This document shows positions 16,874 through 28,677 of a DNA stretch of 64,000 nt, one piece after another. The notes under the pieces are model-generated. The model did no database searches. It was not told the DNA's origin and saw only the letters and a list, made by a program, of their open reading frames with translations. Source of the stretch: Pseudomonas sp. GOM6. GTDB lineage: Bacteria; Pseudomonadota; Gammaproteobacteria; Pseudomonadales; Pseudomonadaceae. The stretch lies in contig NZ_JARPUS010000011.1 in NCBI RefSeq assembly GCF_029537485.1, forward strand, positions 62,001 through 126,000, read 5' to 3'. How positions within the stretch are numbered: the stretch's first letter is position 1; the number at the start of each line of letters is the position of its first letter. The translations under genes were made by a program, and so were the position numbers.

Positions 16874-19362
16874 AGCGATTGGGTCCTGCGGCTGGCATCG
16901 ACGTGGACGAAAAAGCGCAGGGCCAGGCGGTCGGAGACTTCGCCAGCAGCGGCGGAAATCTGCTCCAGCAGCTCGGCCAGCCCGCCCAGCACGGCGCGCA
17001 CGCCAGCCGGGCCGAACAGGTTGCCTTCGAGGTTTTCCAGACGCAAGGTCACCAGCCGCTGCTCCAGCTCGCCCAGGCGATGGTCGGCCACCAGGTCATA
17101 GGCGTCGCCCAGGCGCGCCAGCGAGTGCTGCAGCTGGCGCAGCTGGAAGATCACCGCGTGGGGGTTCTGCGCATCGAGCAACAGCAGGTCGAGCACCGGG
17201 ATCAGCTGGGCGCTGGCCAGGTAGCGGGTGCGGTAGGTGATGCTGCTGTTGCCCAGCTCCAGCAGCCACTCCAGGGCCGACTGGTCCTGCACCGCGCGGC
17301 TGCGCAGGAAGCTGGCCAGGCTGTCGCAGAGAAACTGCAGGCGCTCGATGCAGCGACCGATCATGAGAAAGCGCCAGCCGTCGTCACGGGTCATGTCATC
17401 GAGGGCGAAACCGGACAGCGCCGCCATCGACATCTGCAGGCGGCTGAGATATTCCAGCAGCTCGCCCAGGTCGGCGTCCTGGCCGTCCAGCTCCTGCGCC
17501 TCGCGCTGCAGCTCCAGCAACTCCTGCCAGTTGGCCTGGGACAGCTTGCCGCGCACGCTGCCGGCGGCCCATTGCAGACTCTGCAGACAGCCGCGCAGGC
17601 TGGCCGGCCAGTTGGCGCCGAGGGTAGCGTCGAACAGGCGCTGCTCCAGGCTGCCGTGACCGGCGTCGGGCAGCAGGCCCAGGCCTTCGGCCAGGCTGAG
17701 GGCCGCCTGCAGCGCCTGCGGATCGTCATCGTCGTCGATATAGCGGCCCAGCATGATACGCAGCAGGCGCGCACTGTCTTCGCAGCGCTCGGAATAACGG
17801 CCGAACCAGAACAGGTTTTCCACCACCCGCGACGGCAGGTAGGGGTCGCTACGTACCAGGTCGGCCACGCCGAGCGGACGCAGCCACTGCCAGGGCTCAC
17901 CGCCGGGGTTGCGCTCGCCGAGCACCCAGGTGTCCTTGCTCGCCCCGCCGCGCTGCATCGACACCACCTCGGCGTCGGCGTCGGCGGCCACCCGGGTCAG
18001 GCCGCCGGGCAGCACGCGGTAGCCGTCGGCACTGGCCACGGCGAACACGCGCATGCCGATGGCACGCGGCGCAAGGCCGGTCGTGGCGCCCTGCCACACC
18101 GGCGCCTGCGACAGCTGGGCACGGGCCTGGGCGACATAGGCATAAGGCCTTGCGCGGATGCGCTCGGCCAGCGCCGCTCGGCCGGCTGCATCGAGGTCGC
18201 GGCCAAACACCGGGACGAAGCTCTGCGACGGAAAAGCCGGGCGCACCAGCAGCTCGTCGAGCTTTTCCAGCGCCTCGTCAAGCACCGGCGGCTCGCCGCA
18301 CCACCAGCTGGCGATGGACGGCAGCAGCAACTCTTCGCCCAGCAGCTTCTCGGCGATGCCGGGCAGGAAACCCGGCAACCCCGGGGATTCCAGCACGCCG
18401 CTGCCGAGGGCATTGGCGACCAGCACATTGCCCTGGCGCACCGCATCGAGCAGGCCGGGCACGCCGAGGGCCGAGTCGGTGCGCAGCTCCAGCGGATCAC
18501 AGTAGTCATCGTCCAGGCGGCGCAGCACCGCGTGCACCCGGCGCAGGCCGGCCAGGGTCTTGAGGTAGAGCTTGGCGTCGCGCACGGTGAGGTCGCTGCC
18601 CTCGACCAGCGGATAGCCGAGCTGGCGCGCCAGGTACAGGTGCTCGAAGTAGCTTTCGTTGAAGCGCCCCGGGGTCAGCAACACCACCAGCGGCGTCTCG
18701 CCGTCTGCCGGTGCCTGGCGCGCCAGGGTGTCCTGCAGGGTGCGGAAGAAGCCGGCCAGGTACTGCACACGCAGGTCGCGGTACAGTTCGGGAAAGGCGC
18801 GCGAGAGGATCTGCCGGTTCTCCAGGGCGTAGCCGGCGCCGGAGGGCGCCTGGGTGCGGTCGGCAGTGACCCACCAGCGCCCGTCCGGCGCGCGGGCCAG
18901 GTCGACGGCGTACAGGTGCAGAAAGGTACCGCCCGGCGGCTGGATGCCCTGGCACGGCCAGAGGAAATTGTCGTGGCCGAACACCAGTTCGGCCGGCAGC
19001 AGGCCGTCGGCGAGCAGCTGCTGCGGGCCGTACAGGTCGGCGAGCACGGCATTCAGCAGGCCGGCGCGCTGGGCCACGCCGGCGGCGATCTGCTGCCACT
19101 CCTCGGCGGGAATCAGGTTGGGCAACAGGTCCAGCTCCCAGGGGCGATCGGCGCCATCCGGGTCGGCATAGACGTTGTAGGTCACGCCGTTTTCCTGGAT
19201 CTGCCGCTCCAGCAGAGCCTGACGCTGTTGCAGCAGCGCCGGGCTGCTGCGCTGCAGGTGTTCGAACAGGCGGCGCCAGTACGGACGGACCTGGCCCTGG
19301 GCATCGAGCAGTTCGTGGTAGGCCGCGCTTGGGCGCGGGTAGTCGGCAAGCAGGTTAGGCAT
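16870..19362 (-). CDS. Circularly permuted ATP-grasp plus alpha-E domain protein
   Basis: This 830-residue two-part protein starts at MPNLLADYPRPSAAYHELLD; a longer frame to 19449 would translate repeat DNA. The N-terminal half (about residues 30-480) is the circularly permuted ATP-grasp type 2 region (old DUF404/DUF407), seen in ENGVTYNVYADPDGADRPWELDLLPN, FLWPCQGIQPPGG, VLLTPGRFNESYFEHLYLARQLG and VVSMQRGGASKDTWVL. The C-terminal half (about 510-820) is the alpha-E helical domain (old DUF403), seen in SRVVENLFWFGRYSERCEDSARLLR. ATP-grasp enzymes join carboxylates to amines. This family is predicted, not proven, to be a peptide or amide ligase. Confidence 0.9.
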   Translation of the reverse strand: MPNLLADYPRPSAAYHELLDAQGQVRPYWRRLFEHLQRSSPALLQQRQALLERQIQENGVTYNVYADPDGADRPWELDLLPNLIPAEEWQQIAAGVAQRAGLLNAVLADLYGPQQLLADGLLPAELVFGHDNFLWPCQGIQPPGGTFLHLYAVDLARAPDGRWWVTADRTQAPSGAGYALENRQILSRAFPELYRDLRVQYLAGFFRTLQDTLARQAPADGETPLVVLLTPGRFNESYFEHLYLARQLGYPLVEGSDLTVRDAKLYLKTLAGLRRVHAVLRRLDDDYCDPLELRTDSALGVPGLLDAVRQGNVLVANALGSGVLESPGLPGFLPGIAEKLLGEELLLPSIASWWCGEPPVLDEALEKLDELLVRPAFPSQSFVPVFGRDLDAAGRAALAERIRARPYAYVAQARAQLSQAPVWQGATTGLAPRAIGMRVFAVASADGYRVLPGGLTRVAADADAEVVSMQRGGASKDTWVLGERNPGGEPWQWLRPLGVADLVRSDPYLPSRVVENLFWFGRYSERCEDSARLLRIMLGRYIDDDDDPQALQAALSLAEGLGLLPDAGHGSLEQRLFDATLGANWPASLRGCLQSLQWAAGSVRGKLSQANWQELLELQREAQELDGQDADLGELLEYLSRLQMSMAALSGFALDDMTRDDGWRFLMIGRCIERLQFLCDSLASFLRSRAVQDQSALEWLLELGNSSITYRTRYLASAQLIPVLDLLLLDAQNPHAVIFQLRQLQHSLARLGDAYDLVADHRLGELEQRLVTLRLENLEGNLFGPAGVRAVLGGLAELLEQISAAAGEVSDRLALRFFVHVDASRRTQSL

Positions 19363-19385
19363 GGCAGGCTCGATGGGGCGCAGCA

Positions 19386-19474
19386 CTCCCCTCGCCCATT
19401 TATGGGAGAGGGGCTGAAGGAGAGGGCAGCAGTCCGCCCCTCTCCCCAACCCTCTCCCGCAAGCGGGAGAGGGA
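19386..19474. repeat. Inverted pair of CTCTCCC/GGGAGAG palindromic repeats (copies E1 and E2)
   Basis: E1 (19386-19426, minus orientation) and E2 (19436-19474, plus orientation) are inverted copies of the same element with nine bases between them. They fill the 113-base gap between the DUF2126 and ATP-grasp genes and would be transcribed inside the operon, giving strong hairpins. No gene is present between the two copies. Confidence 0.78.
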
Positions 19475-19475
19475 G

Positions 19476-22400
19476 CTAGACGCGGCGCAGGTCCAGGGTC
19501 ATGGGCAATTCATTATTGTGGATGGCTTCAGCCACTGTCAGTTCGCCCGGGCTATGCCCGTGACGGAAGAAGCGCGCAAGGCGCCGGCTCTCCGCAGCAT
19601 AGGCATTGACCGGTAGCGCCTCAAAATTGCGCCCACCAGGATGGGCTACATGGTACTGGCAGCCGCCGAGGGAGCGTTGCATCCAGGTGTCGACCAGGTC
19701 GAACACCAGCGGTGCCTGCACGCCGATGGTCGGCTGCAGGCAACTGGCTGGCTGCCAGGCGCGGTAGCGCACGCCGCCGACGAACTCGCCCACGGTGCCG
19801 GTGGGCCGCAGCGGCACCGGCGCGCCGTTGCAGGTGAGCTGGTAGCGATCCGGCGCCAGGCCGCTGAGTTTGACCTGCACCCGCTCCAGCGACGAATCGA
19901 CATAGCGCACCGTGCCGCCAATGGCGCCCTCCTCGCCCAGCACGTGCCAGGGCTCGAGAGCCTGGCGCAGCTCCAGGTCGATGCCCCTGACCGCGTAATC
20001 GCCGATCTTGGGGAAGCGGAACTCCAGGTGCGGGGCGAACCATTCGGCGCGCAGCGGATAGCCGGCGCCGTTGAGCTCGAAGATCACGTCGGCGAAGTCC
20101 TGCTCGACGAAATGCGGCAGCAGGAAGCGGTCGTGCAGTTCGGTCCCCCAACGCGCCAGGCGCTGCGGGCGATACGGCTCGTTCCAGAAGCGCGCCACCA
20201 GCGCGCGCAGCAACAGCTGCTGGGCCAGGCTCATGCGCGCGTGCGGCGGCATCTCGAAGGCGCGCAGTTCGAGCAGGCCGAGGCGGCCGCTGGAAGAATC
20301 CGGCGAGTACAGCTTGTCGATGCAGAACTCGGCGCGGTGGGTATTGCCAGTCACATCCACCAGTAGGTGACGCAGCAGGCGGTCGACCAGCCAGGGCGGG
20401 CATTCGCGGCCCGGCTCGGGCATCTGCGCGAAGGCGATCTCCAGCTCGTAGAGGGCATCGTTGCGCGCCTCGTCCACGCGCGGGGCCTGCGAGGTCGGGC
20501 CGATAAACAGGCCGCTGAACAGGTAGGACAGCGACGGGTGGTTGTGCCAGTAGCTGATCAGGCTGCGCAGCAGATCGGGCCGACGCAGGAAGGGCGACTC
20601 GGCGGCGGTGGCGCCACCGAGGACGAAGTGATTGCCGCCGCCGGTGCCGGTGTGGCGGCCGTCGAGCATGAACTTCTCGCTGGACAGGCGGCACTGGCGT
20701 GCTGCTTCGTAGAGAAACTCGGTGCGCTCGACCAGCTCATCCCAGCTGCTGGCCGGGTGGATGTTCACCTCGATCACGCCTGGGTCCGGGGTGACGCGGA
20801 AGTGGATCAGGCGCGGGTCCTGCGGCGGCTCGTAGCCTTCCAGCAGCACCGGGCAGCGCAGTTCGCGGGCGGTGGCCTCGATGGCGGCGACCAGCTCCAG
20901 GTAGTCATCCAGCCGATTCAGGGGCGGCATGAACAGGTACAGGCGACCGTCACGCGGCTCGGCACACAGCGCGGTACGCACGATGCCGCTGGCCGACTCG
21001 AACAGCCCCGGCGCCTGCGGCCCCTCGCCCTCGGCCAGCGCCTTGCCGTGGCCATTGCCCGGGTGCAGCGGCGTGCGCAGCTGCTGCTGGATGCTCTGCC
21101 GGCTGGGCAGCGGCGGGAAGCTCTGGTGCGGGTCCTGCGGGGTGACGTAGGGGTAGTCCAGCTCGCCGACCCAGGGTTGCGAATCCAGCGGCAGGCGATA
21201 GCCCAGCGGCGAGTCGCCGGGAATCAGCCGGCAGTGTTCGTCGCGCAGGAACCAGGGGCCGGTCAGCCAGCTGGAATCATCGGCGCTGCGCATCAGCGGC
21301 AGCACCTGCCCGACCACCTCGCCCAGGCCACGGCAGAACACCTTGCGCAGGCGCTCACGCTCCAGCGGGTCGGCCAGGCGCGGATCGTCCGGGCTGACGT
21401 TGGCCGGCAGGCGGCGCTCGCGCCACAGGTAGTAGAGCCAGTCCTCGTAGGCCGGAAACACGTGTTCGGCCTCCAGCCCCAGGCGTCCGGCCAGGTTGTG
21501 CAGAAAGCGGGCGGCGAGGCGGGCATCGGCGCCGTAGTAACGGGTTTCGTCGGCGTACAGGGCGGCGTCCTGCCAGATCGGCTCGCCATCCTTGCGCCAG
21601 AAGCAGTTCAGCGACCAGCGCGGCAGCTGCTCGCCCGGGTACCACTTGCCCTGGCCAAAGTGCACCAGCGCCTGCGGTGCGTAATGCTCGCGCAGGCGGT
21701 GGAACAGCTCGCTGGCCAGGCGCCGCTTGTTCGGCCCCATGGCCTCGGTGTTCCACTCGGGGTCGTCCGGGTAGTCGAGGGCGACGAAGGTCGGTTCGCC
21801 ACCCATGGTCAGGCGCACGTCGCCATAGGCCAGCTCGGCATCGACCTGGCGGCCGACGGCGAGGATGTCCTGCCACTGTTCGTCGCTGTAGGGCTTGGTG
21901 ACCCGCGGCGCCTCCCAGATGCGCTCGACGCGCATCTCGTGCTCGAACTCGCATTCGCACTCGTCGAGCAGGCCGCTGATCGGCGCCGCCGAGGACGGCT
22001 CCGGGCTGCAGGCGAGAGGAATATGGCCTTCGCCGGCGAACAGACCACTGGTGGGGTCGAGGCCGATCCAGCCGGCGCCGGGCAGGTAGACCTCGCACCA
22101 GGCGTGCAGATCGGTGAAATCCACGTCGGTGCCACTGGGGCCGTCCAGCGACTTCTGGTCGGCCGTGAGCTGGATCAGGTAGCCGGAAACGAACCGCGCC
22201 GCCAGCCCCAGATGCCGCAGCAGCTGCACCAGCAGCCAGGCCGAGTCGCGGCAGGAGCCGGAGCCCAGTTCAAGGGTTTGCTCGGGGCTCTGCACGCCCG
22301 GCTCCAGGCGAATCAGGTAGCGCACGTCGCTGGCCACGCGCTGGTTGAGCGCCACCAGAAAGTCGACGCTGGGGGTCGGCGTACGCTCGACCTTGGCCAG

Positions 22401-22790
22401 GTAATCGGCGAACAGCGGGCCGCCCTTCAGCGTCGCCAGATAAGGTGCCAGCTCGCGCTGCTCATCCTGGCCATAGGCGAAGGGGATCTTCTCGGCATGC
22501 GGTTCGAGGAAGAAGTCGAAGGGGTTGAACACCGCCATCTCGGCAACCAGGTCGACGCAGACCTTGAGCTGCTCGGTCTTGTCCGGGAACACCAGGCGCG
22601 CCAGGTAGTTGCCCTGCGGGTCCTGCTGCCAGTTGACGAAGTGCTCGCCCGGCTCGACCTGCAGCGCGTAGGAGAGAATGCGCGTGCGGCTGTGCGGGGC
22701 CGGGCGCAGGCGAACCACCTGCGGGCCGAGGTTGATCGGACGGTCGTAGCGGTAGTGCGTGACGTGCTGCAGTGCGACATGAATCGACAC
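19476..22790 (-). CDS. Transglutaminase-like plus DUF2126 protein
   Basis: This 1104-residue protein is the first gene of the cassette. The GTG start at 22790 is chosen because AGGAGG lies six bases upstream and the protein then opens [23 protein letters not shown], the conserved N-terminus. Residues 1-290 hold a bacterial transglutaminase-like domain with triad C180 ([12 protein letters not shown]), H229 (DLHAWCEVY) and D245 (GLDPTSG). The remaining roughly 800 residues are DUF2126, with blocks such as [24 protein letters not shown] and [13 protein letters not shown]. Comparative work places DUF2126 among the glutamine-synthetase-like COOH-NH2 ligases. It is thus a likely ligase-hydrolase fusion of unknown substrate. 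Confidence 0.9.
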   Translation of the reverse strand: MSIHVALQHVTHYRYDRPINLGPQVVRLRPAPHSRTRILSYALQVEPGEHFVNWQQDPQGNYLARLVFPDKTEQLKVCVDLVAEMAVFNPFDFFLEPHAEKIPFAYGQDEQRELAPYLATLKGGPLFADYLAKVERTPTPSVDFLVALNQRVASDVRYLIRLEPGVQSPEQTLELGSGSCRDSAWLLVQLLRHLGLAARFVSGYLIQLTADQKSLDGPSGTDVDFTDLHAWCEVYLPGAGWIGLDPTSGLFAGEGHIPLACSPEPSSAAPISGLLDECECEFEHEMRVERIWEAPRVTKPYSDEQWQDILAVGRQVDAELAYGDVRLTMGGEPTFVALDYPDDPEWNTEAMGPNKRRLASELFHRLREHYAPQALVHFGQGKWYPGEQLPRWSLNCFWRKDGEPIWQDAALYADETRYYGADARLAARFLHNLAGRLGLEAEHVFPAYEDWLYYLWRERRLPANVSPDDPRLADPLERERLRKVFCRGLGEVVGQVLPLMRSADDSSWLTGPWFLRDEHCRLIPGDSPLGYRLPLDSQPWVGELDYPYVTPQDPHQSFPPLPSRQSIQQQLRTPLHPGNGHGKALAEGEGPQAPGLFESASGIVRTALCAEPRDGRLYLFMPPLNRLDDYLELVAAIEATARELRCPVLLEGYEPPQDPRLIHFRVTPDPGVIEVNIHPASSWDELVERTEFLYEAARQCRLSSEKFMLDGRHTGTGGGNHFVLGGATAAESPFLRRPDLLRSLISYWHNHPSLSYLFSGLFIGPTSQAPRVDEARNDALYELEIAFAQMPEPGRECPPWLVDRLLRHLLVDVTGNTHRAEFCIDKLYSPDSSSGRLGLLELRAFEMPPHARMSLAQQLLLRALVARFWNEPYRPQRLARWGTELHDRFLLPHFVEQDFADVIFELNGAGYPLRAEWFAPHLEFRFPKIGDYAVRGIDLELRQALEPWHVLGEEGAIGGTVRYVDSSLERVQVKLSGLAPDRYQLTCNGAPVPLRPTGTVGEFVGGVRYRAWQPASCLQPTIGVQAPLVFDLVDTWMQRSLGGCQYHVAHPGGRNFEALPVNAYAAESRRLARFFRHGHSPGELTVAEAIHNNELPMTLDLRRV

Positions 22791-22910
22791 GGCGTGCCTC
22801 CTGCGAGCCAGGGCGATACTTGAGCAGCGCAAGAGTTATGCCAGCGGGTTTTTCAGGCTTTATGCGGCTCGCGGCGAATTGCCAGCACCAGAATGGGGCA
22901 GCCGCAGAGA

Positions 22911-22936
22911 GCGCACGGAAAAGGCGCACGGAAAAG
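22911..22936. repeat. Perfect 13-base tandem duplication
   Basis: GCGCACGGAAAAG occurs twice head to tail (22911-22923 and 22924-22936). It lies in the roughly 300-base gap between the DUF2126 start and the ygiQ end (22791-23089), a gap that otherwise holds only a REP-like arm and palindromic repeats; I see no gene there. Confidence 0.7.
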
Positions 22937-22951
22937 GCGCCAGCAACAGAC

Positions 22952-22972
22952 GTAGCCCGGATGCGATCCGGG
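22952..22972 (+). repeat. Single REP-like arm
   Basis: GTAGCCCGGATGCGATCC and the following GGG match the left arm of the inverted pair at 15855 with one change. No complementary partner is seen nearby; the palindromic repeat pair F1/F2 follows directly. Confidence 0.7.
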
Positions 22973-22985
22973 ATGCGGGGCACTT

Positions 22986-23080
22986 CCCCCTCTCCCGTTC
23001 ACGGGAGAGGGCTGGGGAGAGGGAGTGCTACGCGGTAAGGCCCTCTCCCCCGGCCCCTCTCCCACAAGTGGGCGAGGGGA
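22986..23080. repeat. Inverted pair of CTCTCCC/GGGAGAG palindromic repeats (copies F1 and F2)
   Basis: F1 (22986-23024, minus orientation) and F2 (23041-23080, plus orientation) are inverted copies of the element, 16 bases apart, with no gene between them. They lie downstream of ygiQ and upstream of the DUF2126 gene. The spacing and orientation mirror the pair at 19386-19474 and, on a larger scale, the pair enclosing the DUF559 gene. Confidence 0.78.
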
Positions 23081-23089
23081 GAAAGCTCA

Positions 23090-25393
<2,304 letters not shown>

Positions 25394-25452
25394 ATTTTTT
25401 GATCAACAGGGATTCACAGGGGGCGCGGAATATAGCACAAAAAACATACAGA

Positions 25453-25488
25453 CTCAGCGCCAGCCAGCGTGATGCGGCTGGCGCTGAG
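25453..25488. other. 13-base perfect inverted repeat in a divergent promoter region
   Basis: CTCAGCGCCAGCC (25453-25465) and its exact complement (25476-25488) are separated by 10 bases. It lies between the divergent ygiQ and diguanylate cyclase genes. No T-run follows on either strand, so a terminator is unlikely; a protein-binding site or leader hairpin is possible. Confidence 0.55.
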
Positions 25489-25579
25489 ATGATGTCAGTT
25501 TGTGATCACAGGCCGAGTTGTGCCTATACTCCAGCCTGATTGCCAGTTCCCCGCCTATTGGCCATTAGGAGCCCGAATT

Positions 25580-27493
25580 TTGCGGTGCAATCTTCTGCAA
25601 GGACTGCTGTTGTTGCTCTGCCTGGCCCTCGCGAGCGGCCGGACCATGGCCGCGCCTATAACGCTGCAAAGCGACAGCAGCGGCGTGGAACTGAACGGGC
25701 AGATCGAACTGCTCGAAGACGTTGGCGGCACACTCAGTATCGCCGACATGGCCGATCCAGCCGTGCAGCAGCGCTTCGCGCCAGCCAACGGCCGCGCCAG
25801 CGTCGGCCAGAACCCCAACCCCTGGTGGATCAAACTGCAGTTGCAACGCAGCGCCGATGCGCCGGCGCAGTGGTGGCTGGAAAACGGTGCGGTAACCCAG
25901 CTCGACCTGCAGCTCTACAGCCCTGACGGCCAGGGGGGCTGGACACTACGCCAGTCCGGCCAGCGCGTCAGCTTTGCCGACGGCCGCGACCATGAATACC
26001 GGCGCATCGTGCTGCAACTGCCGTCCCTAGGTGAAACGCCGCAGACCTTCTACCTGCGCAGCCATGACCCGGCCGGCAACTCTTTCCCGCTCAGGGTCTG
26101 GCAACTGGAAGACCTCGATCACCTGGCCATCCAGGAAAACCTCGGCCTGGGCCTGATCTACGGCATCATCGCCGCGCTGCTGCTGTACAACCTGTTCATC
26201 TTCTTCAGCCTGCGTGACAAGGCTTACTTCTGGTACGTGCTGACCACCACCGGCGCCCTGCTGATGATCGTCAGCATGAGCGGCCACGGCTTCCAGTACC
26301 TGTGGCCCAACCACCCGGTGCCCTTCTGGCTCGACCGCATCACCCTGCCTTCGCTCTGGGGTTTCGCCGCCTGCCGCTTCACCCAGACCCTGCTGCAGAC
26401 CCGCCAGCATGTACGCTGGGCGCACCATCTGCTGACCTTCGCCTGTGTCTGCTACGTCATTGCCATCACCCTGGAAGCCCTTGGCCAGCGCGGCTTGGCG
26501 GCCTGGATCATCGCCCTGCTGTCGCTGACCAGCATTCCGGCCGCCCTCGGCTCGGCGCTGGTTCGCTGGCGCCAGGGCTATTTCCCCGCCCTGCTCTACC
26601 TCTGCGGCTACGGCCTGATTCTCGGCAGCATCAGCCTGGCACTGATGCGTTCGACCGGGCTGGTGCAACCGGCCACCTGGAATGCCTATGTGTTCCCCCT
26701 GGCGGTGGCTGCGGAGTCGATCCTGTTTTCCTTCGCCCTGGCCTACCGCATTCAGATGCTCAAGCAGGAAAAAGCCACGGCCATCCTCCAAGCCGACCGC
26801 GAGAAGACCGCGCGCATCGCGCAGATGCAGAGCAGCGCCGAAGAGTTGCAGGAAGCCGTACGCCTGCGCACGGCGGAACTGGCCGAGGCCAATCGGCAAC
26901 TGAGCGAACGCGAGCAACTGCTGCAGTTCGCCGCCTTCCATGATCCGCTCACCGAGCTGCCCAACCGACGCTACCTGGTTGAGCGCGCCGAAACGGCCCT
27001 GGCCGACGCCCAGCGACGCGAGGAGTCGATAGCCCTGATGCTGGTCGACCTCGACCACTTCAAACCCATCAACGACCGCTACGGCCACGATGCCGGCGAT
27101 CTGTTACTCCGCACCATCGGCCAGCGCCTTCGCGAACACGTTCGCATCAACGACATGGTGGCGCGCCTGGGCGGTGACGAGTTCGCCGTGCTGGTCTGCG
27201 GCCCGGAAGCCGAGTGCCATGCCCAGGAAATCGCCGAACGCCTGCTCGCCGAACTGGCCAAGCCAGTGATGTATGGCGCCAACCGCCTGGCGGTAACCAT
27301 CAGTATCGGCGGGGCGCTCTATCCGCAGCATGCGCAACAGTTCAGCGGCTTGTACAAGGCCGCCGACGAGGCCATGTACCGCGCCAAGCAGAAGGGCCGC
27401 TCGGGTTTCGTACTACAGGGCTGTGATGGCGAGCTGAGCCCGCAGGCCTGCCTGATGCTCGACGTGCTAAAAGTACCCAGCGGCCTGAGCTAG
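25580..27493 (+). CDS. nicD: Membrane diguanylate cyclase: 7TMR-DISMED2, 7TM and GGDEF (NicD-like)
   Basis: The likely start is a TTG at 25580, with AGGAG eight bases upstream; it gives a signal peptide MRCNLLQGLLLLLCLALASG and a 637-residue protein. A periplasmic 7TMR-DISMED2 domain (about 30-175) is followed by seven membrane helices (about 190-395), a coiled coil, and a GGDEF domain with the intact motif GGDEF at 531-535 and an inhibitory RxxD site (RIND, 522-525). It should make c-di-GMP from GTP in response to a periplasmic signal. Architecture and position (ygiQ-this-alr-dnaB) match PA4929, named NicD, which acts in nutrient-induced biofilm dispersion in P. aeruginosa. Confidence 0.85.
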   Translation: MRCNLLQGLLLLLCLALASGRTMAAPITLQSDSSGVELNGQIELLEDVGGTLSIADMADPAVQQRFAPANGRASVGQNPNPWWIKLQLQRSADAPAQWWLENGAVTQLDLQLYSPDGQGGWTLRQSGQRVSFADGRDHEYRRIVLQLPSLGETPQTFYLRSHDPAGNSFPLRVWQLEDLDHLAIQENLGLGLIYGIIAALLLYNLFIFFSLRDKAYFWYVLTTTGALLMIVSMSGHGFQYLWPNHPVPFWLDRITLPSLWGFAACRFTQTLLQTRQHVRWAHHLLTFACVCYVIAITLEALGQRGLAAWIIALLSLTSIPAALGSALVRWRQGYFPALLYLCGYGLILGSISLALMRSTGLVQPATWNAYVFPLAVAAESILFSFALAYRIQMLKQEKATAILQADREKTARIAQMQSSAEELQEAVRLRTAELAEANRQLSEREQLLQFAAFHDPLTELPNRRYLVERAETALADAQRREESIALMLVDLDHFKPINDRYGHDAGDLLLRTIGQRLREHVRINDMVARLGGDEFAVLVCGPEAECHAQEIAERLLAELAKPVMYGANRLAVTISIGGALYPQHAQQFSGLYKAADEAMYRAKQKGRSGFVLQGCDGELSPQACLMLDVLKVPSGLS

Positions 27494-27514
27494 GGCCCAG
27501 GAGACAAGACGTAG

Positions 27515-28594
27515 TTATCCTGAGAGGTAACGCCGCGGCACCCGCGCGGTGACCTTGGTCAGCAGCTCGTAGCCAATGGTGCCGGCAGCGCGCGCCACCT
27601 CGTCGACCGGCAGGTTGGCCCCCCACAGCTCCACCGCATCGCCGACCGCCGTCTCGGGCAGATCGCTGAGATCCACCGTCAGCATGTCCATCGACACCCG
27701 CCCGGCCAGCGCTGCTCGCTGTCCCGCGACCAGCACCGGCGTGCCGTTGGGCGCATGGCGTGGGTAGCCGTCGGCGTAACCGCAGCTGACCGTACCGATG
27801 CGCGACGGGCGCTCGGCGACCCAGCTCGCGCCATAGCCGACGCTCTCGCCCGGGGCGACCTCACGCACAGCGATCAGTTCGCCACTCAGGCTCATGGCCG
27901 GGCGCAGGCCCAGCTCGGCCGCGCTCAGATCGGCGAAAGGCGAAGCGCCGTAGAGCATGATGCCGGGACGCAGCCAGTCCATATGCGCCGCCGGAATCAT
28001 CAGCAGCGCCGCCGAATTGGCCAGGCTGCGCTGGTCGAAGTCGAGATCGAGCAGGTCGAGGAAAGACTCCAGCTGCACCTCGGTCAGCGAGTGGCCGCGC
28101 TCGTCGGCACAGGCGAAGTGACTCATCAGGTTCAGCTCGGCGACCTGGGCCGCAGCGCGCAGACACGGGAACTGCCGACGCACCTCGTCGGCCGAAAGCC
28201 CCAGGCGGTGCATGCCGGAATCCAGCTTGAGCCAGACATTCAGCGCCCGCGGCAGTTCGGCGGCGAGCAGCGCCTCGGCCTGCTCGGCACCCTGGATGAC
28301 CAGATCCAGGCCCAGATGCGCGGCCATCGGCAACTCGGCGGCGGCGAAACAGCCTTCCAGCAGCAGGATGCGCGCCTCGCCGTGCATCGCCCGCACTTCG
28401 GCGGCCTCTTCCAGGCTGGCGACGGCAAAGCCATCGGCCTCGTCATGCAGGGCGCTGACCACTTCGCGCACACCATGGCCGTAGGCATTGGCCTTGACCA
28501 CCGCGAACGCCTGGCGCCCTGGCGCACAGCGCTTGGCCAGCCGGTAGTTGTGGACGATGGCGGCCAGATCGATGGTGGCGACGAGGGGGCGCAT
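27515..28594 (-). CDS. alr: Alanine racemase
   Basis: This 359-residue PLP enzyme converts L- to D-alanine for peptidoglycan. The two catalytic bases are visible: K34 in AVVKANAYGHG and Y254 in SVGYGASW. Other family blocks are LKLDSGMHRLG, GIMLYGASPF and VSMDMLTVDLSD. It lies just downstream of dnaB, the Pseudomonas order. A strong hairpin lies in the 83-base dnaB-alr gap. The name alr is preferred over dadX because no dadA gene is adjacent. Confidence 0.94.
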   Translation of the reverse strand: MRPLVATIDLAAIVHNYRLAKRCAPGRQAFAVVKANAYGHGVREVVSALHDEADGFAVASLEEAAEVRAMHGEARILLLEGCFAAAELPMAAHLGLDLVIQGAEQAEALLAAELPRALNVWLKLDSGMHRLGLSADEVRRQFPCLRAAAQVAELNLMSHFACADERGHSLTEVQLESFLDLLDLDFDQRSLANSAALLMIPAAHMDWLRPGIMLYGASPFADLSAAELGLRPAMSLSGELIAVREVAPGESVGYGASWVAERPSRIGTVSCGYADGYPRHAPNGTPVLVAGQRAALAGRVSMDMLTVDLSDLPETAVGDAVELWGANLPVDEVARAAGTIGYELLTKVTARVPRRYLSG

Positions 28595-28613
28595 GGCAAG
28601 CTTCCGAAAACAG

Positions 28614-28647
28614 AACGGGCGCCCATCTTAACCGCTGGGCGCCCGTT
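28614..28647. terminator. Hairpin between dnaB and alr
   Basis: A perfect 12-base inverted repeat (AACGGGCGCCCA and complement) spans 28614-28647. T-rich bases follow on both sides, but not an uninterrupted run on the minus strand, so it may only partly terminate dnaB transcription before alr. Confidence 0.5.
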
Positions 28648-28677
28648 TTCATTGAGCCTGATCAGCCTCGCGAGGCG

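Noticed and set aside
22911..22936. Tandem 13-mer as an iteron or regulator site
   Set aside because: Only two copies, no replication gene nearby and set among repeat debris; more likely a slippage duplication.
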